Shown piece after piece: positions 11,149-21,438 of a DNA stretch of 64,000 bases. Both the position numbers and the translations under genes were made by a program. The notes below the pieces were generated by a model that did no database searches, was not told where the DNA came from, and was given only the letters and a program-made list of their open reading frames with translations. Each line of letters starts with the position of its first letter. Position 1 is the first letter of the stretch. Source of the stretch: Armillaria gallica (taxonomy: Eukaryota; Basidiomycota; Agaricomycetes; Agaricales; Physalacriaceae); the NCBI GenBank assembly GCA_037576215.1, contig JBANDB010000003.1:806001-870000 (forward strand), given 5' to 3'.

Positions 11149-13623
11149 GTAGAATCCCACAAATGTCAGCTTGAAGAACTGTACATTGGTCATGTGGGGT
11201 ACAAACAGGATAGATTACCCACAATACAACGTAACACAGGAATTCCTTGTGATTTCACATGGCTAGTCCCAAGGCCAGTGGTTGTCGAAATCCTCATCAA
11301 GGGCCATAAGGCCCACACCCTCATTAATTCTGGTTCTTTATCAGACTTCATGTCCATGACATTAGCTGACCAGTTACACTTGAAGAAAATTGAGCTTGAG
11401 AAACCAATTTTGTTGCACCTGGTGGTTCAAGGATCACGCTCAAAAATTAATCATGGAGTAAAGCCTAGATTTGAGTACCAAGGGATTGATGAACAACAGT
11501 ACTTTGACATTGCGAATCTCAGTAATTACGATGTGATTCTCGGGACCCCATTTCTATTTCAGCATAAAGTCACTGTGGGATTAAATGAGAATATTGTCCA
11601 CATCGGAAGTGAAGAAAGTGTACCAATTGAAGGCTCCAACTTCAGTGAGCTGGCCTCTTGCTCTGTTGAGCTAGCTGAGGAGGCAATTGCGGATGTTCGG
11701 AATATTATCGTTGAATCCACTCATGCCCGTGGCTTATTCGAAGACGCCGCAAAGGCCCTGTTACCTCCTTTAAGGGCTATTAATCATGAGATTCCTTTGA
11801 TTGATGAGACAAAAATGTACCATTGGCGACTGTCAAAGTGCCCGGAACCTTTGCTGAGACAGTGGATTCAGAAGAAGAAGGACTATCTTTCAACAGGCCA
11901 TTGGAAAATAACCATGGCTTGAAACACTGTCCCTATGCTCTGTATATTCAAGCCTAATAAGCCAAAGAACATGCCTGAGTTATGCACTGTCTTTGATTTG
12001 TGTGAACATAACTCAAACACTTGGAAAATGGTGGCTCCATTGGCTTCAATAGATGGGATACTCAGACATGTGGCAAGCCGCCGTTTCCGTTCATTGTTTG
12101 ATCTGCAGGCAACATATGAACAGATTTGTGTCATAACCAAACATCTAGGGTGAACAGCAGTAACGACACCTGACAGGAATATGATCAGCCTTGTGATGCA
12201 GCAGGGAGATTGCAATGCACCTGCAACATGTCAAGCATTGATGAATCATCTATTCTCCCTGTACATTGGCGTCTTCATGGATGTATATCTTGATGATATT
12301 ATTGTATATTCAGATACTATTGAGGAACATGCAAAGCATTGTGAGATCATATTTGATATACTTCAAGAGCAACAGCTATACCTTAGTGAAAAGAAATGCC
12401 AAATACTAGCTAAGGAACTTCATATCCTTGGGCACATCATTGATGACAATGGTATCAATATGGACCCTTTGAAAGTGGACACAGTCTTGAACTGGAAGGT
12501 TCCAAAAAATCATGAGCTTTTGAGTGGCTTTCTTGGCTCGGTTGGATACCTTGCAGACAACATCGACCATGTACAAGTACCAATGGGTGTATTGCATACA
12601 TTGACTGGGGCTACCATACCATGGAACTGGATGGAAACTCATCAACATGTCTTTGAGCAAGTCAAAGAATATGTACATCGTTGGTGGGAGCATCACCGTG
12701 TCCCACTGGATTATGCAAAGGATGTGTCAACTATCAATATTGTTACCGATGCTAGCAGCACAGGCATTACCGGGGTCATGAGCCAAGGTGAAGACTGGAA
12801 GAATGCTAAAGTTGTGGCATTTTTCTCAGCCAAGCTGAACTCAGTGCAACAAAATTATCCCATTTACCAACAAGAAATGTTCGTGGGTGTAGAAACGATG
12901 CGCCGGCATCAAGATATCCTACTGGGATGTCACTTCAGATGGTATACAGATCACAAGGGGTTGATTCACCTTCTGAACCAATGGAATCTATCTGGACGTC
13001 AAGCTTGTTGGATGGAACTGTTGTCTGATTTTGATTTTGATATTGTTTATGTGCCCAGAACTGAAAATGTACTCACCGACGTACTGTCTTGTTTATACTC
13101 AAACAAGCCCTCTGGAATGGTTTGTGCTCCCTCTGAATTCCCTCAGCATGACGAAGACTACCCTCCCATGGATCCTGCTCAGGCTGAAGTGACAATGCCA
13201 GTTTTTACTGGACTGGAAGCAAACACGATGATGTTGATGCATATGGGGTCCGGAGCAAAGCCCAAATGGACCCTAAATCCGAAAATCCGAGCTAACGAGT
13301 CATCTGCAGCATTTGTGAAGTGAATGGCCAACAAGAGATTTGTGATACACGGCCCTAAGGTGTCATCAGAAGCAGGGAATGATGAAGGCCTCCCATCATG
13401 GAATAATGGGTCAGACCTAGAAAAAAGTAATGTCCCATCATGGAACAACGGGGATGAGCTTTACATGGAGGGTGAGTCTGTCTCCAGCTCGTCAACGTTG
13501 AACATCGACGAAGACAGGGATGGTGCACTGCCACAATCACAATGTGTCCTGGTTGTTGATCCAGAAATACCGGTGACGAGGCTGGTGATGGGCACCTGTG
13601 AAACTGAGCACAGCCTAGCGTGA
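11149..13623 (+). pseudogene. protease, reverse transcriptase and RNase H of the 13.45-kb element, broken
   Basis: This continues in the same frame as gag. The retropepsin-like segment has INSGSLSDF where the family has a DSG motif: codon 11326-11328 is AAT, so the catalytic aspartate is Asn. RT follows with PMLCIFKPNKP near 11932, QQGDCNAPAT near 12199 and an intact YLDDIIVYSD at about 12286-12315. RNase H has TDASSTG near 12750, YPIYQQE near 12860 and YTDHKG near 12940. In-frame TGA codons lie at 11920, 12151 and 13321. The RNase H end VLTDVLSC shows apparent A-to-T and R-to-C changes from the usual LADALSR, again C/G-to-T/A changes. The frame finally closes at 13621-13623. Confidence 0.85.
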
Positions 13624-15240
13624 ACACACACCAAACTCAACTCAACCCCACTAAACACACACACACACAATCTCCTTAAGTGCGGAGGGGAGCAAGGATT
13701 TTAATTCCACTTGCATGCTGACAGTATCCCAATTTCTCTCAGTGAGCTTGCTAGAATGATACGCACAACAATGTAGTATTTTCAAGCTAGTCTCAAATTC
13801 TCTAGCTCTTTGGAGCTTTTTACAAGAGAGCACGGTGAACCATGCAACCCTCGAGGCAAAATATATTTCAATAGCCGGAACACACGGATGCGCAGATCCA
13901 CAAGTTGACCAAGTTCAGTCAGTGAGCTCGCTAAGTACGACTCGCCGCTAGATCTAATCCGCACGCGACACCGCCTTTCTCTTAGTGGCTAAACCTGACT
14001 TCCAAACTTGTCACGATGGAGGCCCTCGGCACTCCCACTCAAGTCTTAATTACTTTCAGAACCATCCCTGCAAGTCCTCACACACAGTGCGCTCGCCCTA
14101 ACAACGGTGCCGCGAGGTCCAACTGTGCACACCTGTCACACTTCGTGCAACTGCTAGAACAGCTCAAGCTGGCTGATTCCCTTGCAACTACTTCTAGACC
14201 TACACAGAGGCCGACACAACACAAATTCTCTTTTTACACTGAACCGGAATAGGAACAGAGCTTTTCTCTCAGATTTATCTCAGCAAACTCTCAAGATGGG
14301 TGCAGCGTCACTGCCCCGAATCTCTTTCTTATCTCAAGTAAACCGAAGTTTTTATCCAAAATGTTTCTCTTGTTCTATTTCTCTGTGAGCTCGCTAAACT
14401 TGCGTTCTAGCCGAGGCTCGAAGCTACTAACTCTTATGCGTCGCAACAAGTCCAGATCCAAACTGAAACTTTATTACTGTATGTGGGGGGTAGGTATCTT
14501 GCTTTTAATACATGAAAATCTACTCTACTTATACTACGGAAGATTGATTGTTACAAACAGCTTTTTCGTAATTTACTTCTTTTTCGGCCGGGTATCCCTC
14601 ATCCGAGTTGGCCCCACGCTCTAGGCAGCGCACCACTTGTTCCTCTTTTTAGTATCCTCAAAGAGCTAAGCGGTGTCTACATCGCTTGCCCTAGCAGCAG
14701 AGTAGCTAGCGAGCATGCACTCAATAGCTGCTTAATCCTCAATCACCGATCACCCTTCGTATTCGGCTTTCGGGTCTGCTCCGCAGGTGACAGCATCATG
14801 TTCTAGACTTGGTAACCAAGAAATGCCTCGGCTTTCCAGTCCACTCGCTACTTCCATCGGCTGAAGCCTGTTTCTAGGCCATGCCTGGGGTTCTCTTGAT
14901 TACCCCGCGCGTGATATCGTTTTTCCGGATCTCCAGGGACCACGCATCATAGATTACAGACACGTCATTATCTAAATTAGCCTCGGCCCACGTACAAGCA
15001 CATCCCACTCCAGCTGAGTCCTCTATTGCAAACGGGTGGTTTGGCAATCTAGCTCGCCCTTCGGCCTTGTTGCCATGCATGCCCGTAAGGTACAGTGCAA
15101 CGACGAAGTCCTTATGTTTTAATCCTGTTGCTTCTTTTTCTGTTATAGAGCTCTCTACCTCGGTGACCTTGCTTCTTCATGTGCCACTTGCACTGTCAGC
15201 CTGCTCGTGATGCCTCTGCATTGCTAAAGTATAAGTTATG
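13624..15240. other. Non-coding block between RNase H and integrase
   Basis: In related elements RNase H and integrase are joined by a short linker. Here 1.6 kb without a credible ORF separates them, and the frame changes from 1 to 3 across it. It begins with an (AC)n-like run (13655-13670) and contains three copies of a GTGAGCTCGCTA-like word (about 13741, 13921 and 14385). A nested non-autonomous insertion is the simplest reading, but I see no clear terminal repeats or target duplication. Confidence 0.5.
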
Positions 15241-17858
15241 ACATTTTGCAAAATTACACCCTTAGACATGCTGCGGGTGTGACACCGGAAGAGCAACAAG
15301 GCCCAATTGAAAACCCAGCTATACTGGATTCGGAGTTGCTGGCGGAAACAGCTATGCTGGACCCTGATACGGACTTAGCTCGTTCGTCTCTTTCTTCGCT
15401 TACTGGGCTTGTTTCAACACAATTACTAGGCGTCGATTTGCTATGTGTAATCCATAGTCATATTACTGGTGACTCTATGCTCTCTAAAGTGCTCGAATCA
15501 CCATCTCAGTTCAAAAACTTCTCAGTTGACAATGATCTCATATATCTTTGTGACGATGGCCGGAAACTACTCTGTATACCAGAGAACATCTGCATGCAAA
15601 ATCATGACTTTTGTGAGATTATCATCAGTGAAACTCACTCACTAGTAGCCCACCTTGGATCCTCGAAAATGTTGGCATACCTAAGGGACCATGTTTGGTG
15701 GAAAAGCATTGCGAGAGATACATGGGCTTTCTGTGAGTCCTGTGCGACTTGTAAATGGAGTAAGCCATCTAACCAAAAGCCGTTTAAGCTACTCAATCCG
15801 TTGAAGGTTGCGACTTACCCTTGGGAGTCAGTGGGGTTTGATTTCGTAGGTCCCCTGCCTGAATCTTCAAATTGTGATGGGACATTTAACAGCATCTCAG
15901 TGTTCATTGACCTATTAACAGGCATGGTACACCTAGTTCCCTTGTGTACCAACTACAAGGCCCCACAAGTGGTGGAACTTATTTTCTCTGAGGTATACAA
16001 GCATCATGGCCTCTCAAAGAATATCATCAGCGACCGCAACATGATATTTATGAGCAACTTCTGGAATCACCTCCATAAGTTAATTGGAGTTAATCTACGC
16101 ATATCTAGTGTTTACCACCCGGAGTCTGATGGCTTGACTGAGTGCACAAATAGGACAATTATGCAAATGATACGAAACTGTATCTCTCCAGATCAGAAGG
16201 ACTGGGTCTCAAGACTCCCTGCAATCGAGTTCACAATCAATAGCACTCGATCAGACTCTACTGGATACTCACTCTTCTTTCTGAATAGGGGTCAACTTCC
16301 TCGTTCGATGATTTGGAACTCACCCATGGATAGCGAATTCCCTGGCTTCCGTGAGTTTGCCAAGACCATTAAAACTGCACTGATGGCAGCTCACGATAGC
16401 ATATTGACTGCGCATGTCAAGCAAACACACGACGCAAACAGACATCGTCACATGTCACTGCTAGCAAAGGGTGACCTGGTTTACTTGTCTATAAAAAATA
16501 TCTCCCTGCCCAAGAGCTTGGCATGAAAACTCGCACCAAAGTACATAGGCCCCTACCAGATTTTAAAGGATTTTGGCAATAATTCTTATGAGATTGAGCT
16601 GCCTTCAGATTCAGATGTCATGGGATTCACAACATCTTCCACGCATCCTTGCTTCGCATACACATTCCCAACGATGATAGACTATTTCCTGGCCGGTCTG
16701 ATTCACAAGTTGGCCTTACTGAACCCCTTGAGAAAGAATGGAAAGTCTTAAATGTTGTCTTGCATGTCGGAAGGGGTAAACGTGCAATCTTCCAAGTAGA
16801 ATGGGCTTCAGGTGATCGTACTTGGCTGCCCTATGCTGATGCCGAGGGTCTCGCTGCACTTCAGGATTATTTCGATGTGCTCAGCATCTCAAAGATTTCT
16901 GAATTGAAGGGGGCTGTGGGCTCATCAGATGATGAGCCTGGGTTTTTCCTAGAGGCCATTGATATTGACCATGGCCCCAATGTTTCAGAAGGAGAATGGA
17001 AGAAGAAGAAATTTTCATCGGGTTTTCGGGTTGGGGAGGGACCATCGGGTCATAAGAAGGATCAGACTGCGACAAGCTATTTCACCAACCACTGCATCTC
17101 TGCACTTCCCTGTCCATCACCCATCCATCAGAACCTCGGCGACATCCATTCTCAGCTTGATTCCCTCAGAACAAGCCACTTATCCCCACACAGTTTGACT
17201 AAAGCCGTCGATGACCTTGATTCCTCCTTGTACACCCTCCACATCTCTATCCACAATAAACTCTATGCCTCCCCTCCCAGTACTGACGAACTTCATCTGC
17301 TCGGGCCCATATTTTATTGTGCTGAAGATCAGCAAAAAGCCAATAGGCTTCCACCATGAACAAGTCATCCTCTACATCAAGCACACAAATCATCTAGTGA
17401 AAGGAGACATACCTTCGGGTTGGGTCGAGCCCATGGGGTACAAGGTCTTCGCAGCCACATGGAACGAGGAGGAAGCAGCTCCCAGCACATTCCCAGTGCA
17501 ACGAGGATCCACTGTCGAGACAATCACGGATATTCACGTGACCATCAATGAGATTTTCCCCCCCTTGCCACTCAAGAGGAAGGCCGAGGGTCAAGGGAGC
17601 AGAGACGGGACACCACCAACACCTGGAGGAGGATGCACTCTCAGTCAGCAGGAGTGGGATATGGCCCAATGAGCTGTTTGGGAGGAAGCTTCAGCTTCTC
17701 AACGTCACAAGGACCACGTGGCTCAAGGCAAGAGGGAGCGACAGCAGAACCATGCCAAACGCAATGACTGGGGCCTCAACGCAAGTTATTCCCTTCGCGT
17801 CGTCAAACCAACTTTCTCCCCTGCTCCAGAGGAGAGCCAGCAACACTATCCCAAATGA
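15240..17858 (+). pseudogene. integrase and chromo-like C-terminus of the 13.45-kb element, broken
   Basis: The integrase zinc finger is at 15630-15770 (ETHSLVAHLG ... CESCATC). Catalytic D, D and E are present in GFDFVGPLP, IISDRN and SDGLTECTNR. After TGA 16524-16526 the protein continues (KLAPKYIGPYQIL), then shifts frame near 16615 into RIHIPNDDRLFPGR, a hallmark of marY1-type elements. A chromo-like fold follows (FQVEWASGDRTWLPY near 16790). The original frame resumes from about 17210, passes a TGA at 17670-17672 and ends at TGA 17856-17858. The catalytic triad survives, but stops and frameshifts inactivate the gene. Confidence 0.85.
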
Positions 17859-17975
17859 TGCACTGCCTGGCAGCAACACAATGGATACAGATACTCCAGT
17901 TGCGGACGGCGACACTGCCTAGGCCTTGATGAAGCATAACTGAAGATGCTTTCTTGGAAAGCATTGGAGGGCATA

Positions 17976-18273
17976 TGTAGGAGATTCGTGCCAGCTCTTT
18001 GTGCTGGTACTCCCATGTGTTCTCTCTCTATCTATCTAATCATTTATCTCTACATTTTATCTTACTGCATTTCTATTACTTATCCCGATTCTCTATTGAT
18101 TACTTAACTTCATTTATTTCTACTAGTATATAAGACCATAAAACTGTACTATATATGCCAGACTACTCTAATTGATGTTCTTCCAACTGGTCTTTACTAG
18201 TCCGACTTCATCTACCCTTCGTCTACCCTCTCATGTGCCGCTACTGCCGACTCACCGTCACAGTACCGTCACA
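17976..18273 (+). repeat. 3' LTR of the 13.45-kb element
   Basis: 298 bp, same length and ends as the 5' LTR, with 17 mismatches by my count. It is followed by target duplication CCCTC at 18274-18278. The preceding purine-rich GGAGGGCATA is a possible polypurine tract. Confidence 0.95.
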
Positions 18274-19116
18274 CCCTCTCCTGACCGACCGACCGAACGC
18301 GTGGGAATAACATACCCTTAAAGGCCGGATCATGTGACTATATGACGCACAAGATCCCCGGTCCGCTGTCTTTCTGTGCGCTGCCATGTCCTTACAGGTT
18401 ATGATGCTAACAGCGACTCCACTCCCTACTGTACATGACACTTTAGTTGGATCCTCAGCTTCCTAGGCCACCACACTGCATGAGATAAGTACTAGGTTCA
18501 AGCAAGATAATGAACCAAATTCAAATTACTCAGTTGAAAGTTCACATTTCTTTGCTTTGGGATGCCTCTCTCGGGCTCTGAAGCTTTTCTTGGTCATTTA
18601 GGCATGTAAATTGGCCCTTATAACTGAGTATGGGGTGCACAGGCGCTAATTTACTAGGACCGGCAAAATTATTTTTAGTGACCTTTTCGACTGACCGACC
18701 GACCAACCGGATGTGCCGGGATGACGGCCCGCAACCCCCTTGTATGATGCGCGATACGTCGCGGAACCGAGCAAGGAAGACTCAGTCAAAAATAGTCCCT
18801 TGTCACAGTGTGAGCCTTCTCTGAGCGTCATTACCAGTGACTGGGTTCGTGCGTGCGAAGATGGTCATCAGGTTACGGGGATACGAAGATCCAGTATGTT
18901 GACGTTCCCCGCCGCTGCCATCCCGCCAGTCACTGGATGGCGATACTATTCGGAATAGACTAATTTCATCTAATAGTAGAGTCGAGAGAAAACAGTTACT
19001 GCAATCTGACCCTTTGGCATCCGAGCCGATCTAAGCGTAAACCATGAATAACTCTAGACTGTCGAACTCAGAAGGTTGACCATGTCTTCTGACGCCTTCG
19101 TACCGATGCCACGCAA
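18274..19116. other. Gene-poor flank with duplicated empty-site-like sequence
   Basis: No gene seen. A short (GACC)n tract at about 18284-18296 recurs at about 18690-18705. The surrounding bases at 18655-18720 resemble the sequence that existed here before the retrotransposon inserted (end of 4820 joined to 18274 onward). Confidence 0.5.
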
Positions 19117-19479
19117 GTGGTGTGGGTTGAACATATAGCCTATGATTCGTCACGAATAGCTGAATCCATACTTCGAAGCATCGGGCGACTTAGAAGTCAG
19201 AGCACGAGATCAATCATGAAGGAACGTTTCATGATTTCTGTATTCGGGTCCTTATTACGAATCAGTTTCCAGAAAAATATTAACGCAAAGATTGGTACTA
19301 TACCTGCTCGATACAAGCTATGTCTCAAATACCAAGAGCGAATTCTTTTTAGGAGTCCAACGGCGGAGGCGCTGTACATTCACGCTTATAGGATTTATAG
19401 GCTTCCCAATAGAGTCCTCATCAATATATGCGGGCTCATTGATCACAAGGGTTGGAAAACAAACGTAGTCAAGATGGTC

Positions 19480-20096
19480 CATGTACTCAGCTCTCTCGTG
19501 AACCTGTCGGGTCGGTCAGTGAACATCGAGAAAGAGAATGAAATGGCTATTCACGTCCCCACTGCAACGGAGATATCCGCTGACGGACTCAGCGATTGGT
19601 CCGTTGGATATACTAAGTCCTCTGCGCCCACAGCTGGCCGTTCCTGCACGTCATCCGAGAAGGCTTTACTTAGTTCCTTAATATTGACGCGTCCCACATC
19701 CCTATATGCGTCATTAAGTTAGAAAATACTAAGCGGCGCAGTGTCCGTGTACCTCGAATTCTAAAACCGAGTGCCTTGCTCCGTGAAGGCCAAGCAAACA
19801 CAGATGTGGTAGAGATGGACCACGCACGCGGCTCTCCGAACCTACACGGTTTGTCAGCAAGCATCAAGAACAAGAATGAAATGGCCACCCACATCCCTGT
19901 TACAGGGAGACGTCCGCACTCATCGATTGGTCGATTGGATATACTGATCCCTTCCTATACATCATCCGGGAAGGCCTCACTCAGTTTCCTAATTGACACC
20001 CCATATCCGCCAATGAGTTGGTAAACACCAAGTGCGCAGTACCTGTGTACCTCGAACTCTAAACTGAGTGGCCTGCTCCACGAAGGCCAAGCAAAT
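19480..20096. repeat. Degenerate tandem repeat, two units of about 0.3 kb
   Basis: Unit 1 (about 19480-19795) and unit 2 (about 19796-20096) share in order GAATGAAATGG, CGATTGGT, TTGGATATACT, CATCCGRGAAGGC, a GTGTACCTCGAA word and GAAGGCCAAGCAAA. Read on the minus strand both give related peptide pieces (for example WIAISFSFSM and WVAISFLFLM), so the unit may be a decayed exon. The family is not recognisable. Confidence 0.6.
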
Positions 20097-21438
20097 CAAA
20101 CCCGTCCTGGATGCGGATCTGCCCCAGAAGGTTGGCCAGTTGGTTGATGAAGATAACAATAGACCAGAATGATGATGGCTTCGATACGTCGAACCAGAGT
20201 TTCTCCCAGTTGGTCGTAGAACCTGACCTGAATAGAGAAGTCAGTATCGAGGTCGGGAGATGAAGGTAGTTGTAGGATGAACCTGTTTATCGATGAAATG
20301 GGCATTTCGGCAAGTACTGAACAAGACTTGCGCGTCAATGTAGGGCTGTCGACAACCTTGCACAAAGCCTTCGCCTTTATAATTGAAAGGGCTGGATCCA
20401 TTCATCGACGTGAATCTTCAGTGAATGTTACGGTAAGAAGAAAGAAGAGATAGAAGACGCACGGAAACAGTGGAAGGTCCAATCACGGAAACACTTTCGA
20501 CCTTACAGTACATCGGTAGAATAGAACATATAATCGGCCAACCCCACCAAGCAGATCCCCTGGGTAATCAAAATCCACCAAGCCGAGGATGCCCATGGAA
20601 CGATAAAATGCCGCTGACCTTCCACTGACCAATCAATTGTTGGATATATGATCTTCGAGGGATTGTTCCTCTTCAAGAAATGTTTCCTTCGCAGAAAAAA
20701 GGCGCCTGATCCTCGAAAGGACGCCTTATTGTCTGGCAAAGAATCGCTGAAGGCAGATTGTCGGTATTCTTCGCAACGAATCACTTGAAAGTTGAAGAGA
20801 GAGTTAGCATCGAGAAAAAGTCAAGGCCCGGAGATAGCTCACCGAGTTTAGAAAATATGGCATTACTTCATCCTAGAATGCTTTATTGCTACTGATGGTG
20901 TTGACAGCGACGAAACGGAATGATATCCAGATGAGCATTGGGGAGACATGATGATGGAAGGAAGAAGGGAATTTGTTGACGTCAGATGTCCAAAAACTCT
21001 TCGCCATCGACCAGGACCAGGACCTCGGTTCTCTTCCCGCATCTTGCACCTCACATTAAGTATGCGATGCTTGGCTACGTCCTATATTGACGCTTGCTCT
21101 CTCGCACGTTGTAACAAGCGGACAGACCAAAATGATCAAAAGAATAACATGATGCTCGAACGAGAAGCCGGGCTCATGACAGGAAGTTGCTAAGCGAGAT
21201 GCGTAGTGAGTGTAGTACGTGTGAGGAGCAAACGAAGGAGGGAGGAATTAAGTCAGCAGAATTAATTTGAGCTTTCAGAGTTTGGACACTATAACCCTGA
21301 GAGCGGGCTTTATTCACAGAAATTCATGGTACCAGAACTGCAGAGACCGCGTTCATAAAAGGAGAGTATATCCATGCGTCTGCTAGCATCAATACCCATC
21401 GCCAATTGGTCCAGAGTTTGAAGACGAACTGGATCCAA
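20097..21438. other. No confident gene; possible minus-strand relic
   Basis: A 93-codon minus-strand stretch (20503-20784) ends in a hydrophobic segment (WASSAWWILITQG) and could be an exon of a membrane protein, but no family motif or continuous downstream exons can be shown. The rest holds nothing I can support. Confidence 0.25.

Larger units (their letters stand above)
4821..18273 (+). mobile_element. Complete 13.45-kb Ty3/gypsy (marY1-like) LTR retrotransposon with target-site duplication
   Basis: Two direct repeats of exactly 298 bp (4821-5118 and 17976-18273) begin TGTAGGAG and end CCGTCACA. The 5 bases before the left copy (4816-4820) and after the right copy (18274-18278) are both CCCTC, the 5-bp target duplication expected for integrase. 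Between them are gag with a CCHC knuckle, protease, RT, RNase H, integrase and a chromo-like C-terminus, all on the plus strand. I count 17 differences between the LTRs, 15 of them transitions, so the insertion is old or decayed by cytosine deamination. The element is far longer than the usual 5-8 kb because of a 2.65-kb leader and a 1.6-kb non-coding block before integrase. Confidence 0.95.

Noticed and set aside
9397..13323. TGA read as a sense codon (recoding) because every stop is TGA
   Set aside because: The window's host genes end with TGA, TAA and TAG as normal stops, and the CpG-decay explanation is simpler and also accounts for the LTR differences.
19117..19722. 201-codon plus-strand ORF
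   Set aside because: It overlaps the tandem repeat, has no motif, and the two repeat units do not conserve this frame.
20503..20784. Possible wax-synthase-like membrane exon
   Set aside because: One hydrophobic segment only; the catalytic motif and downstream exons could not be found.
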